Positions 1 to 9,182 of a stretch of 64,000 nt of DNA are shown piece after piece. Every line of letters starts with the position of its first letter. Positions within the stretch are counted from its first letter, which is position 1. This DNA is from an uncultured Dongia sp. (GTDB taxonomy: Bacteria; Pseudomonadota; Alphaproteobacteria; Dongiales; Dongiaceae): positions 124,001 through 188,000 of the forward strand of contig NZ_CAKZGO010000019.1 in assembly GCF_936916975.1 (NCBI RefSeq), given 5' to 3'. The notes beneath the pieces are model-generated. The model worked only from the letters and a program-made list of their open reading frames with translations. It was not told the DNA's origin and did not search any database. The position numbers and the translations under genes were made by a program.

Positions 1-43
1 GGTGTGTTCAGGAAATGGTCGCGCGCCTGCATCACTTGCCCTT

Positions 44-736
44 TCAGATCAAGCTCGCAGCGATGCCCACGGCCAGCGCCACGATCACGGTGTTGAGGAA
101 GAAACTGATAATGCCGTGGGCCGTTACCAGATGGCGCATGGCGCGGCGATCGATGGTGACGTCGGACACCTGGCAGGTCATGGCGATGACGGCGGCGAAG
201 TAGACGAAATCCCAATAATCCGGCTGCGCCTCGCCGGGAAAATTGAGCCCGCCTTGGGGCTTGCCGCGATGATTGCGATCCTCGTCATGGAATTCATGGG
301 CGTAATGGATCGCGAACAGCGTGTGGACGAAGAACCAGGAGAGGACAATGGTGCCGACACCCGCCGTCATGTAGATCGCCGTGTCCTGGGCCGGCGCCGC
401 GCCAAGGACATTGGCGGCAGCAAACAGGCTGAAGCTCGCCGCAATGACGGTGAGGCCGACAATCTCACCCAGACTGATGTCGAGCAGGCGGGCGCGGCGG
501 GTCAAATGCTCCGTGGTGGAGTGCAGCATCATCACGCTAGAGAGGATGAGATAGACGAGAAGCCCGAGATCCCAGGACAGCGCGACATAAAGCGCGCCGG
601 AGAGGTCCAGCGCCCGCAATCCGAGATAGGCAAGACCCGCCGCGAGCCCGCCAGTCACCAGGCGCTGGCGTGCCATGAAATGAAGACCGAGACCGTCACG
701 CGGCTTGTCGACCCGTTTCGAATCCTTGGACGCCAT
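44..736 (-). CDS. DUF1345 family integral membrane protein
   Basis: An integral membrane protein of about 230 residues with several hydrophobic helices separated by short loops. The layout and the stretch SWFFVHTLFAIHYAHEF match the DUF1345 family, whose function is unknown. The start at 736 is preferred because GGAG lies 9 bases upstream; an in-frame ATG at 778 also exists. It is divergent from the oxidoreductase gene to its right. The family call is fairly sure; no biochemical role can be read from the sequence. Confidence 0.8.
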   Translation of the reverse strand: MASKDSKRVDKPRDGLGLHFMARQRLVTGGLAAGLAYLGLRALDLSGALYVALSWDLGLLVYLILSSVMMLHSTTEHLTRRARLLDISLGEIVGLTVIAASFSLFAAANVLGAAPAQDTAIYMTAGVGTIVLSWFFVHTLFAIHYAHEFHDEDRNHRGKPQGGLNFPGEAQPDYWDFVYFAAVIAMTCQVSDVTIDRRAMRHLVTAHGIISFFLNTVIVALAVGIAASLI

Positions 737-952
737 GCCGGACTGCTCCATTCGCCGCGCTGCAGCAACAATAGTCATGCCGTTTTAGCCGGTCTGTGCG
801 CAACTTCAAGCTATCATGCCGGCCGGACGCGACCAAATCGATCTAGTTGTCAGGATGCCGCCCAAGCCCCTGGACAAGAAAGCTGAATCGGATGATCGTC
901 GCTGGAAACGGGCCGCAAGAAGCCCCATCCTTTGGCTGTGGAGGTTGCTTCC

Positions 953-3900
953 TTGTCCAAACTCGCTGCCGTTTCGCTTGATGATAAATATGATGTCGAT
1001 ACCGGGCGGATCTACCTGACCGGCCTGCAGGCACTGGTGCGCCTGCCACTCATGCAGCGTCGCCGTGACGAACGCGCCAAGCTCAATACCGCCTGCTATA
1101 TCACCGGCTATCGTGGTTCACCCTTGGGCAGTATCGATCTGGCGCTGGGTCAGGCGAAGAGCTTCCTCGACCGGCACCACATCCATTTTCAGCCGGGATT
1201 GAACGAAGATATCGCTGCGACCGCGATCTGGGGTAGCCAGCAGACCGATCTCTTCGGCGACAGCAAGTATGACGGCGTCTTTGCCATGTGGTACGCCAAG
1301 GGCCCTGGCGTCGATCGCAGCGGCGACGTCCTGCGCCATGGCAATCTGGCGGGATCTGCGAAGCATGGTGGCGTCCTGCTGCTGGCTGGCGACGACCATA
1401 CTTGCAAATCATCCACCACCGCGCATCAGAGCGAATATGCGTTCATGGATGCCGGTATCCCGGTCCTCAATCCATCGGGCGTTCAGGAGATTCTCGATTA
1501 CGGCCTGCATGGCTGGGCGATGTCGCGCTATTCCGGCTGCTGGGTGGCGCTCAAAGTCGTCTCCGACACGGCGGAAAGCTCCGGTTCTGTGTCAGTCGAT
1601 CCGGACCGTTTTGCCGTGTCCATTCCCACCGACTTCGCCATGCCGGAAGGTGGCCTCAACATCCGCATGCCGGCCTCGGCCTTCGCCACTGCCCAGGCGC
1701 TGGAGCAGGAGATGCGGCTCCACAAGCACAAGCTCTATGCGGCCCTCGCCTATGCCCGCGCCAACAAGCTCAACAAGGTGATGATCGACGGGCCGAAGCG
1801 GCGGTTCGGCATCGTTACCTGTGGCAAATCCTATCTCGACGTGCGTCAAGCCTTTGACGATCTCGGCATCGACGAGGATTACGCGCGGGAGATCGGCCTC
1901 TCGCTCTACAAGGTCGGCATGACCTGGCCGCTGGAGCGGGACGGCATCCGGCAGTTCGCGGAAGGCCTTGAGGAAATCCTGGTGGTCGAGGAGAAGCGCG
2001 CGCTCATCGAGAACCAGTTGAAGGAACAGCTTTATAACTGGAACGAGAACGTCCGCCCACGCGTCATCGGCAAATTCGACGAGAGCGGCGAGTGGATTCT
2101 GCCCTCTGCCGACGAACTGACCCCAGCCCGCATTGCCCGCGTCATCGCCAAGCGCATCGAACGCTTCATGACCAGCCCGCGCATAACCGAGCGGCTGAAA
2201 TTCCTCGACGCGAAAGAAGATGCGCTCAAGAATTTTGCGCCGCCGATCAAGCGTATCGCCTATTTCTGCGCCGGCTGCCCGCATAACAGCTCGACCAAGG
2301 TGCCCGACGGCAGCAGGGCGCTGGCCGGTATCGGCTGCCACTTCATGTCGCAATGGATGGACCGCAACACCGCGACCTTCACCCAGATGGGCGGTGAAGG
2401 GGCAACCTGGATCGGCCAGGCGCCGTTCTCGAAGACAGAGCATGTCTTCCAGAATATGGGCGACGGGACTTATTATCATTCCGGCCTGCTCGCCATCCGT
2501 GCGGCGATCGCGGCCAAGGTCAACATTACCTTCAAGATCCTGTTCAACGATGCCGTCGCCATGACGGGCGGCCAGCCGATGGATGGGCCGCTCTCTGTCG
2601 CCATGGTGGCGCAGCAGGTGGCGGCCGAGGGCGTCGGGCGCGTCGCAATCCTCAGCGACGAACCGGACAAGTACGGCAGCGACAATCAATTCCCGAGCGG
2701 CACCAGCGTCCAGCATCGCGATCAGCTCGATGCCCTGCAACGAACCCTGCGCGAGACGCCGGGCGTCACCGTGCTGATCTTCGACCAAACCTGTGCTGCC
2801 GAAAAACGGCGCCGGCGCAAGCGCAAGCTGATGGTCGATCCACCAAAGCGCGCCTTCATCAACGAGCGTGTGTGCGAGGGCTGCGGCGATTGCGGCAAGG
2901 TCTCGAATTGTGTCGCCATCGCGCCCGCCGAGACCGCGTTCGGCCGCAAGCGGCAGATAGACCAGTCCAGCTGCAACAAGGATTTCTCCTGCGTCGAGGG
3001 TTTCTGCCCCAGTTTCGTCACCGTGCATGGCGGCAAGCTGCGCCAGCCGCATCCGAAGATCCTCGATGCCACCAACTTCCCGGAACCGGTTCAGCCGAAG
3101 CTCGATCGGCCCTACAACATCGTCGTCACCGGCGTGGGTGGTACGGGCATCGTCACCATCGGCGCCCTCCTCGGCATGGCAGCCCATCTCGAGGGCAAGG
3201 GTTGCTCGGTGATGGATATGGCGGGCCTGGCGCAAAAGGGGGGCGCAGTGTTCAGCCATGTGCGCCTCGCCGCCACCGCCGACGATATTTTTGCCACGCG
3301 TATCGCGGCCGGGAATGCGGATCTGTTATTGGGTTGCGACATCGTGGTGTCAGCGTCGTTCGACGCGCTGGCCAAGCTTGATGCCGGCAGAACCAAGGCG
3401 CTGATCAACACCCATGAGATCGCAACCGGCGACTTCACCCAGAATGCGGATTGGGAATTTCCAGCCCCCCAACTCCAGAGCATTCTCACCAAAGCGGTGG
3501 GCAGCACTGCCATCGAATTCATCGATGCCACCAAGATCGCGACCGCCTTGATGGGCGATTCGATCGCCACCAACCTGTTCATGCTGGGCTTTGCCTATCA
3601 GCGCGGCCTGGTGCCGGTGGGGGCAGACGCCATCGACCAGGCCATCAAGCTGAACGCCGTCGCGGTCGAGAGCAACCGCCAGGCCTTTGCCTGGGGTCGG
3701 CAGGCAGCGCTTGACCCGGCAGCTGTTGCCGCAGCGACCAAGCCGGCACATGAAGCGCCTCCCATCCCCCAATCACTGGACGAGATCACGGCGCATCGGC
3801 GGCAGCATTTGACCCGCTACCAGGATGCAGAGCTGGCGACGCGCTATCAGCAGTTCGTGGACCGTGTCGCGGCGGCGGAGAGAATGGTGATGCCGGGCAG

Positions 3901-4447
3901 CGATGCGCTCGCCAAAGCGGTCGCGTGGAATTATGCGAAGCTACTCTCGTACAAGGACGAGTATGAGGTGGCGCGGCTCTACACCGACGGCCGTTTCGCC
4001 CAGGACCTCCAGGATCGCTTCGAGGGGGATTTTGAACTGCGCTTCCACCTCGCGCCGCCGATCATGGCCAAGCGTGATCCCGTTACCGGCCACCTCAAGA
4101 AACAGGAATTCGGCGCCCGTATGCTCTGGGCCTTCCGTGTGCTCGCCAAGTTGAAGGGCCTGCGCGGGACAGCTTTCGATGTCTTCGGCCGCAGCGATGA
4201 GCGGCGTGCTGAGCGGCAGCTGATTGCCGATTACGAGAGCCTGATGACAGCGCTGATCAGCAAAATGACCGCAGCCAATCATGCGACCGCCGTGGCGCTG
4301 GCAGATCTGCCGGCACAGATCCGCGGCTATGGGCATGTGAAGGAAGCGGCGATGGCGCGGGTCTTGACCCAACAGGCAGCCCTGCTGGCCAAGTTCGAAA
4401 AGCCGCCGATCGTCACCGATAGCGGCCACCACCAGGCAGCAGAGTAG
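953..4447 (+). CDS. indolepyruvate ferredoxin oxidoreductase family protein (fused subunits)
   Basis: A single polypeptide of about 1164 residues belonging to the 2-oxoacid:ferredoxin oxidoreductases that decarboxylate aryl pyruvates such as indolepyruvate to acyl-CoA, passing electrons to ferredoxin. The N-terminal half carries the thiamine pyrophosphate modules (motifs CAGCPHNSS and GGEGATWIGQ), followed by a short cysteine cluster (CEGCGDCGKVSNC) that would hold an Fe-S centre, then a gamma-type domain (VTGVGGTGIVTIG) and a C-terminal DUF6537-like region. The start chosen is TTG at 953, because GGAGG stands 8 bases upstream; TTG at 932 and GTG at 938 are in frame but lack such a site. Anaerobes usually have separate IorA and IorB subunits, whereas the fused form is common in aerobic proteobacteria. 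It is a single-gene unit. Confidence 0.9.
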   Translation: MSKLAAVSLDDKYDVDTGRIYLTGLQALVRLPLMQRRRDERAKLNTACYITGYRGSPLGSIDLALGQAKSFLDRHHIHFQPGLNEDIAATAIWGSQQTDLFGDSKYDGVFAMWYAKGPGVDRSGDVLRHGNLAGSAKHGGVLLLAGDDHTCKSSTTAHQSEYAFMDAGIPVLNPSGVQEILDYGLHGWAMSRYSGCWVALKVVSDTAESSGSVSVDPDRFAVSIPTDFAMPEGGLNIRMPASAFATAQALEQEMRLHKHKLYAALAYARANKLNKVMIDGPKRRFGIVTCGKSYLDVRQAFDDLGIDEDYAREIGLSLYKVGMTWPLERDGIRQFAEGLEEILVVEEKRALIENQLKEQLYNWNENVRPRVIGKFDESGEWILPSADELTPARIARVIAKRIERFMTSPRITERLKFLDAKEDALKNFAPPIKRIAYFCAGCPHNSSTKVPDGSRALAGIGCHFMSQWMDRNTATFTQMGGEGATWIGQAPFSKTEHVFQNMGDGTYYHSGLLAIRAAIAAKVNITFKILFNDAVAMTGGQPMDGPLSVAMVAQQVAAEGVGRVAILSDEPDKYGSDNQFPSGTSVQHRDQLDALQRTLRETPGVTVLIFDQTCAAEKRRRRKRKLMVDPPKRAFINERVCEGCGDCGKVSNCVAIAPAETAFGRKRQIDQSSCNKDFSCVEGFCPSFVTVHGGKLRQPHPKILDATNFPEPVQPKLDRPYNIVVTGVGGTGIVTIGALLGMAAHLEGKGCSVMDMAGLAQKGGAVFSHVRLAATADDIFATRIAAGNADLLLGCDIVVSASFDALAKLDAGRTKALINTHEIATGDFTQNADWEFPAPQLQSILTKAVGSTAIEFIDATKIATALMGDSIATNLFMLGFAYQRGLVPVGADAIDQAIKLNAVAVESNRQAFAWGRQAALDPAAVAAATKPAHEAPPIPQSLDEITAHRRQHLTRYQDAELATRYQQFVDRVAAAERMVMPGSDALAKAVAWNYAKLLSYKDEYEVARLYTDGRFAQDLQDRFEGDFELRFHLAPPIMAKRDPVTGHLKKQEFGARMLWAFRVLAKLKGLRGTAFDVFGRSDERRAERQLIADYESLMTALISKMTAANHATAVALADLPAQIRGYGHVKEAAMARVLTQQAALLAKFEKPPIVTDSGHHQAAE

Positions 4448-4450
4448 ACT

Positions 4451-5647
4451 TCAGGCGCGCAGCAGGCCGCGCATGGGCGCAAGATCAGCATCGCCAGGGA
4501 AAACGTTCGCGGCAAGCGCCGTTTGCGATAGGCCGAAATGTGGCGCCAGCACACCCATGATGAGACTGCGCAGATCGGTGGTGGGCGCAAGGTCGCGGCC
4601 CTGATAGAGCTGGCTCTCCGACAGGCCGGGCCAGGCACCCAGCACTTTCCCGCCGGCCGCACTACCGCCCATGACAAAGGCCGCCGAGGCGGTCCCGTGA
4701 TCGGTGCCGCCGGATCCGTTCGGTACCGCCGTGCGGCCGAACTCGGTAAGGGTGAGCACCACCGTGTCCTGCCAATGCGCACCCAATGTCTTGCGGAGAG
4801 CGGCGATCGACGCGTCCAACTGCCCCAATGCCTGCGCCATGCGTCCTTGCGCCAGCCCCTGCCCGCTATGCGTATCCCAGCCGGGAACGTCCATCACAGC
4901 GATGCGCGGGCCGTTGGGCTCGGAGAGCATCTTGCCCGCGACCTCAGCCAGCAGAACGCTCTGGCGTCTGGCATTGCCACCACCTTGATCCATGACGCCG
5001 GCGCCGGTCGCCATCGCCTGCGTATCCAGAGCCGTCGCCAGCGCGCGCGACAATTCGGGTGCCGCCGTGTACATCGCGGCGACGCGTTCCAGAAAATCGT
5101 CGCTCGCCGCCGGCAAAGTGCTTGGCGCCCAGGATGCAACGTCCTGCGGACCACGCAGGATGAGCGGCATTTCAGCACCGAGCGCCAGCCCCAGGCGCTT
5201 CTGCCGACCGCCCGGCAGAAGCGGCAGCAGCCTATTGAGCCAGCCATCGCTCAGGCCATGCGGGCGCATGGAACCATTCTCCAGCAGATCCTGACCATCG
5301 AAATGCGATCGATCCCGATAGGGCGATGCTACCGCATGGACGATCGTAGCCTCACCTGACTCGTAGAGCTGCTTCACGGTCGCGAGTGAAGGATGCAACG
5401 CAAACTGACTGTCGAGCGGCAGCGCGCCATCAGCGGCACCCGGTTCCGGCAGCGCCAGCGCGCCACGCAAGCTGCGGTAATCGCGATCACCCACCGGCGG
5501 GACGGCGTGCAGGCCATCCATCGCCCCGCGCAGCAGGATCACTACCAGGCGCTGCTGCAACTCGGCATTTGCGAAGGCGAGCCGCAAGGGCATCACTGAT
5601 GCGGCGGTTGCGGCGCCGAGAGCCAGAAGATGACGGCGTGAAAGCAT
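4451..5647 (-). CDS. DUF1501 domain-containing exported protein
   Basis: A protein of 398 residues whose N-terminus (MLSRRHLLALGAATAASVMP) looks like a Tat or Sec signal peptide ending near ANA. The rest matches the DUF1501 family, related to the alkaline-phosphatase/sulfatase fold; motifs such as RGAMDGL, DVPGWDTHSGQ and TLTEFGRT are typical. DUF1501 proteins are almost always encoded with a DUF1800 partner, as here, where the DUF1800 gene ends only 3 bases upstream. A GGAG box stands 6 bases before the ATG. The pair is the distal end of an ECF sigma operon. The reaction catalysed is not established. Confidence 0.88.
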   Translation of the reverse strand: MLSRRHLLALGAATAASVMPLRLAFANAELQQRLVVILLRGAMDGLHAVPPVGDRDYRSLRGALALPEPGAADGALPLDSQFALHPSLATVKQLYESGEATIVHAVASPYRDRSHFDGQDLLENGSMRPHGLSDGWLNRLLPLLPGGRQKRLGLALGAEMPLILRGPQDVASWAPSTLPAASDDFLERVAAMYTAAPELSRALATALDTQAMATGAGVMDQGGGNARRQSVLLAEVAGKMLSEPNGPRIAVMDVPGWDTHSGQGLAQGRMAQALGQLDASIAALRKTLGAHWQDTVVLTLTEFGRTAVPNGSGGTDHGTASAAFVMGGSAAGGKVLGAWPGLSESQLYQGRDLAPTTDLRSLIMGVLAPHFGLSQTALAANVFPGDADLAPMRGLLRA

Positions 5648-5650
5648 GGG

Positions 5651-7000
5651 CTATCTCCGCAGGAATTCTGGAGCGAGCAGCGCAAGCGCCAGGCCCTCGG
5701 GCTTGCTTGCGGCATTGCGCAATTGGAACATCGTTGCCTCGCCGACATCACCTCCGGCTACCTCGCTCATGAAGCGCAAGGGGTCGACATCGCCGGCGCG
5801 CACGGCAGAGGCGCGCGCAAAATCCACCCGCGCGATCAGGGCCTCCGGCGACAGCCATGCTGTATCCTGGTCCGGCCAGCCGGCGGGCGACGGGGCGAAG
5901 AACGGCTGCTGCCCTAGGGTCTTCAGGGCCGCGACGATGCGCTCCCCCGGCAAGGCAGTGACAGTCCCGAAGCCACGCAAGAGGGCCACGACCCAATCAT
6001 GAGGCGACCGCATTTTGCCAGGTGCTGCGTCCCACGCTTCCGGCCGCTCGATCAGCACCCGGTAGAGGGCAGCAAGATTACCCTCGCTCTGCAGATAGGT
6101 TTGTTCCAGCGCCGCAACGAGGGCAGCGGGTGGCGTATCAGCGACGAAATGACGCGCGAGCTTGGTTGCGATGAACCGTGCCGTCGCCGGATGCCGCGCG
6201 AGGTCGGCAATCGCCAGTTCGGCCTCGTCGGCACCGGAATCGGGATAGCTGCGACCCAGCAATATCTTGGATCCCGGTTCGTGCAATGCCGGCACGAAGA
6301 CGGCAGAACCTGGCTCGCCTTTCATAAGGCGCTCGCCGACACCGGGTCGCACGACCGTCCAGCCGGTGAGGATGTTGGCCAGCGCGCGAACATCGTCCTG
6401 GGTGTAGCCACCATCGACGCCAAGAGAATGCAGCTCCATCAACTCCCGCGCCAGATTCTCGTTGAGGCCCTTGTCACGCTTGGCACCCAGTTTCGAATTG
6501 GCGCCCACGGATTTCGCGTTGTCGAGATAGAGGAGCATTGCGGGATGCAACGCGGCAGCGCGGAGGAGATCGGCAAAGCGGCCGAGTATACGCGGGCGGA
6601 TCGCCTCCTGCTCGAAGGCGCCCACGAATCCCAACACCTGCGGGCGTGTACCCGACACAGTGAAATGGTTGGACCAGAACTGAACCAGGCGCTCGTGGAA
6701 GCATGCCTGGGTATCGAGCTGCGCCGTCAGCAGCGCACTGACATCGTCGAGATAGAGTGTCCGCAGTCCGTCACGCAATTGTTTCTTCGCAACGTCGCCG
6801 GCCTTCACCGCCTTGGCATCGGGCAATGCCGCTATCCGCTGCTGCATGTCCGGGCGCGCCGCAATAGCAGGATGGGGTGCGGGAGTGGCACTGATCTGCT
6901 GCAGCAACCAGTTGCGTGGGTTCGCTGTTATGACCGTGAGATCTCCAGGCCTTGCCCCGAGACCGAACCGACTGGCGGCAATGACGGCAGGCTCGGTCAT
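5651..7000 (-). CDS. DUF1800 domain-containing protein
   Basis: A 449-residue protein of the DUF1800 family, with the characteristic N-terminal stretch RFGLGARPGDL, the motifs FWSNHFTVSG and LDNAKSVG, and the central NENLARELMELHSLGVDGGYTQDDV. No signal peptide is obvious. It sits between the Metal_resist-like gene and DUF1501 with gaps of 16 and 3 bases, so it is almost certainly co-transcribed. DUF1800/DUF1501 pairs are widespread in Proteobacteria and Planctomycetes but have no proven function; secretion or handling of an extracytoplasmic substrate has been guessed. Confidence 0.88.
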   Translation of the reverse strand: MTEPAVIAASRFGLGARPGDLTVITANPRNWLLQQISATPAPHPAIAARPDMQQRIAALPDAKAVKAGDVAKKQLRDGLRTLYLDDVSALLTAQLDTQACFHERLVQFWSNHFTVSGTRPQVLGFVGAFEQEAIRPRILGRFADLLRAAALHPAMLLYLDNAKSVGANSKLGAKRDKGLNENLARELMELHSLGVDGGYTQDDVRALANILTGWTVVRPGVGERLMKGEPGSAVFVPALHEPGSKILLGRSYPDSGADEAELAIADLARHPATARFIATKLARHFVADTPPAALVAALEQTYLQSEGNLAALYRVLIERPEAWDAAPGKMRSPHDWVVALLRGFGTVTALPGERIVAALKTLGQQPFFAPSPAGWPDQDTAWLSPEALIARVDFARASAVRAGDVDPLRFMSEVAGGDVGEATMFQLRNAASKPEGLALALLAPEFLRR

Positions 7001-7016
7001 GTTCGGTACCTGTCTA

Positions 7017-7463
7017 CTAGGGGCGCGGGCCCATTTTGCGCCAGCCTTCGGCCCATTGATGGCGCTGTTCCGGCGTCAATTCGGCCGCAATTTCTGACAG
7101 GCCCTGCTGTGCGAGATGCAACATCGTGCCGGCCGATTGCTCGAGCTCCATCAACGCCGCGTCAAGCTTCGCAGGATCGAACGGCTCGGCGGCGAGCGCG
7201 TCGGCGACGTGCACGCGAATCTCGCGCATCTTGTCGCGTTCCATCTTGAAGCCTGGGCCACGTGCCTTGAGCTTCTCTTTAATGATCGGCTTCAGCTCCG
7301 GCGGCACGGTGGCCATAACCATGCCACCCTTGCCTTCCGGGCCGCCCATCGGTCCATGGATATGGCCCGCGATCATGCCACCCACCAGGAAGAGATTGAG
7401 GCAGAGCGAAGCGATCGCACCACCCAGCAGCCATTTGGCCTTGGCGCCCGAGATGGTCATCAT
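7017..7463 (-). CDS. periplasmic heavy-metal sensor / Spy-CpxP-like protein
   Basis: A 148-residue protein with one N-terminal hydrophobic segment (about residues 10-30), then a helical, charged periplasmic domain ending with ELTPEQRHQW, a phrase typical of the Metal_resist / Spy-CpxP-like families that bind metals or sense envelope stress. It overlaps the preceding small membrane protein gene by 4 bases (ATGA), so translation is probably coupled. In an ECF sigma operon this is likely a periplasmic sensing partner, by inference from context. Confidence 0.75.
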   Translation of the reverse strand: MMTISGAKAKWLLGGAIASLCLNLFLVGGMIAGHIHGPMGGPEGKGGMVMATVPPELKPIIKEKLKARGPGFKMERDKMREIRVHVADALAAEPFDPAKLDAALMELEQSAGTMLHLAQQGLSEIAAELTPEQRHQWAEGWRKMGPRP

Positions 7464-7741
7464 AAATCTCCAACGTCATTGGCGGCGTAGAGCACAGCCG
7501 CGATATCCAAATCCTGATCATCCGCGGCGCTGGTATTGCCCCAGCCCAGCGCGAAGCCCATGAGCAGAGAGAGGACCGCCGCGCTGGCCGCCATGCGCGA
7601 TGGTGATATCAGTGCGAGCATCCAATTGCCGCGGCGCGGGCCACTATCGAGACGTTCCGCAAGGTCTGCCGGCGCTGCCTCGATCCGCAAGGCGCGGCCC
7701 AGCAAGGCCTCGAACGCGTCATCCTGCATACGTTGTGTCAT
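7460..7741 (-). CDS. small single-pass membrane protein, candidate anti-sigma factor
   Basis: A protein of 93 residues. It has a hydrophilic N-terminal cytoplasmic part (about 40 residues), one transmembrane helix (around AASAAVLSLLMGFALGW) and a short acidic tail. It starts inside the last codons of the ECF sigma factor gene (4-base overlap) and overlaps the next gene by 4 bases. Size, topology and position directly after the sigma gene are those of an anti-sigma factor, but no zinc-binding HxxxCxxC motif is present and I recognise no family. Confidence 0.6.
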   Translation of the reverse strand: MTQRMQDDAFEALLGRALRIEAAPADLAERLDSGPRRGNWMLALISPSRMAASAAVLSLLMGFALGWGNTSAADDQDLDIAAVLYAANDVGDL

Positions 7742-8406
7742 GGTTCCGTTCCTTCCAATCTGGCGCGGATGTCCCGCTTCGCGCGCACCAGCAGTGATTC
7801 ATAAGCCTTCACCGAAATCTCCATCGTCGCCGCGGCCTCGGCATTGCTGAGGCCCAGCGTGTAGCAAAGCGACATGGCTTCACGTTGTCGTTCCGGAAGC
7901 GCTGCCATCGCGGCGCGCACCCGACCTTCTTGTTCCTGCGCCAACAACTGAGCCTCGGCGCCCGGCGTTGGGTCGATCACCGGCAGATCGGGGTCGAGTT
8001 GATCGGCGCGCGGCTTGCGGCGCGCGTCGATGCACAGGTTCATCGTGACCCGGTAGAGCCAGGTCGAAAACTTTGCCTCTCCCGGCTGCCAGCTCGCAGC
8101 CTTTCGCCAGGCGCGCGTGAACGCTTCCTGGGCCGCATCCTCGGCGTCGGCGCGCGACCCGGTCACCCGGAAGGCGAGTGAGAAGACCCGGTTGAGATGC
8201 CGTTCGCGCAACTGGGCAAAGGCGGATCGGTCGCCGGCAGCGATGCCGGACATCAGCCGATCATCCTCATCGGCCGCTTTGCTGCCGACGTCATTCGCAA
8301 CGACTTGTTCGCGCGGTGCAGGTATCAAGGCAACTCCAACTGCTCCGGTCCTGATCCGCAGATCAGGACCGTTTCGAGCAGCGATTATGGCCATGCCATC
8401 ATGCAT
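7738..8406 (-). CDS. ECF-type RNA polymerase sigma factor
   Basis: A sigma-70 family member of 222 residues with region 2 (RLMSGIAAGDRSAFAQL through DAEDAAQEAFTRAW) and region 4 (ALPERQREAMSLCYTLGLSNAEAAATMEISVKAYESLL), joined by a short linker, and no regions 1 or 3: the ECF architecture. The N-terminal 45 residues before region 2 are longer than usual; an AAGG box 10 bases before the ATG supports the start used. The gene is followed, with 4-base overlaps, by a small membrane protein and a periplasmic sensor-like protein, and preceded 27 bases upstream by an EF-hand protein. It probably directs transcription of its own operon, as many ECF factors do. Confidence 0.92.
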   Translation of the reverse strand: MHDGMAIIAARNGPDLRIRTGAVGVALIPAPREQVVANDVGSKAADEDDRLMSGIAAGDRSAFAQLRERHLNRVFSLAFRVTGSRADAEDAAQEAFTRAWRKAASWQPGEAKFSTWLYRVTMNLCIDARRKPRADQLDPDLPVIDPTPGAEAQLLAQEQEGRVRAAMAALPERQREAMSLCYTLGLSNAEAAATMEISVKAYESLLVRAKRDIRARLEGTEP

Positions 8407-8433
8407 CTTGCCAATACCTTAAGTCGCAGCGGT

Positions 8434-9069
8434 TCAGGGCAGGATCGGGGTCTCGTCGTCCGGCATCTTGTCGCGCTTGCGCGGTTTGGGCATTTCGTCT
8501 TTGGCGATCTTGCCGTCCTTGTTCTCGTCCATGCGGGCAAACATCTTGTCGCCGAGTGCATTCCATTCCGCCGCGGACACCTTGCCATCCTTGTCGGTGT
8601 CGAGACGCGCAAAACCGTCCTTGCCACCTTCCGCCTTCTTGCCATCGCGCGGTTTGTGCATCTTGCCGAACTCATCGGCCGTCACCGCACCGTCGCCATT
8701 GACGTCGACATCGGCGAGGGTCATGCGACCCTCCTTCGGCCATTCGGCGGCAGTGACCTTGCCGTCGCTGTCAGCATCGAAGCGCTTGAAAAACTTCGCC
8801 GACATCTCGCCCTGCTTGCCTTCCATTTCGGCGCGGTGCGCTTCGTGGAATGCCTTCATTTCGTCCTCGCTGACGAAGCCGTCGGCGTTGGCATCAAGGG
8901 TCGTAAAATTGGCTGCGCGTTCGGCGTCAAACTCGGCCCGGTCGATGGTACCGTCCTTGTTTGCATCAGCCTTGGGCCCGTGGCCCATATCGGCATAAAG
9001 CGGCGCGGCAGCCGTCAGCATAAGGCCGACAACGCCGGTCAACAGCATGAGCCGATTGGATTTTTTCAT
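8434..9069 (-). CDS. EF-hand domain exported protein
   Basis: A protein of about 211 residues beginning MKKSNRLMLLTGVVGLMLTAAAPLYA, a classical signal peptide. The mature part carries several EF-hand calcium loops of the DxNxDGxxxxxE type (DANKDGTIDRAE, DANADGFVSEDE, DADSDGKVTAAE, DVNGDGAVTADE, DTDKDGKVSAAE and DENKDGKIAKDE), so about six. The start at 9069 is chosen over ATGs at 9087 and 9114 because GGAG lies 9 bases before it and a signal peptide follows directly. It stands 27 bases upstream of the ECF sigma gene in the same direction and may be part of that operon, which would make it a calcium-binding periplasmic member of the system. Confidence 0.85.
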   Translation of the reverse strand: MKKSNRLMLLTGVVGLMLTAAAPLYADMGHGPKADANKDGTIDRAEFDAERAANFTTLDANADGFVSEDEMKAFHEAHRAEMEGKQGEMSAKFFKRFDADSDGKVTAAEWPKEGRMTLADVDVNGDGAVTADEFGKMHKPRDGKKAEGGKDGFARLDTDKDGKVSAAEWNALGDKMFARMDENKDGKIAKDEMPKPRKRDKMPDDETPILP

Positions 9070-9182
9070 GAATGGTAACTCCGTCATGTGGCGCCACCCT
9101 TGTGGCCCCTTCATGACGTTACACGGCTCCTGGCGGCAGACCCTGCGCGGCCGGTTTCAACGCTGGCCGCCACATCTCGCAG

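Noticed and set aside
1592-3259. A 555-codon open frame antisense to the indolepyruvate oxidoreductase gene
   Set aside because: It lies wholly inside a well-supported gene, with high-GC third positions on the opposite strand; its translation has no domain.
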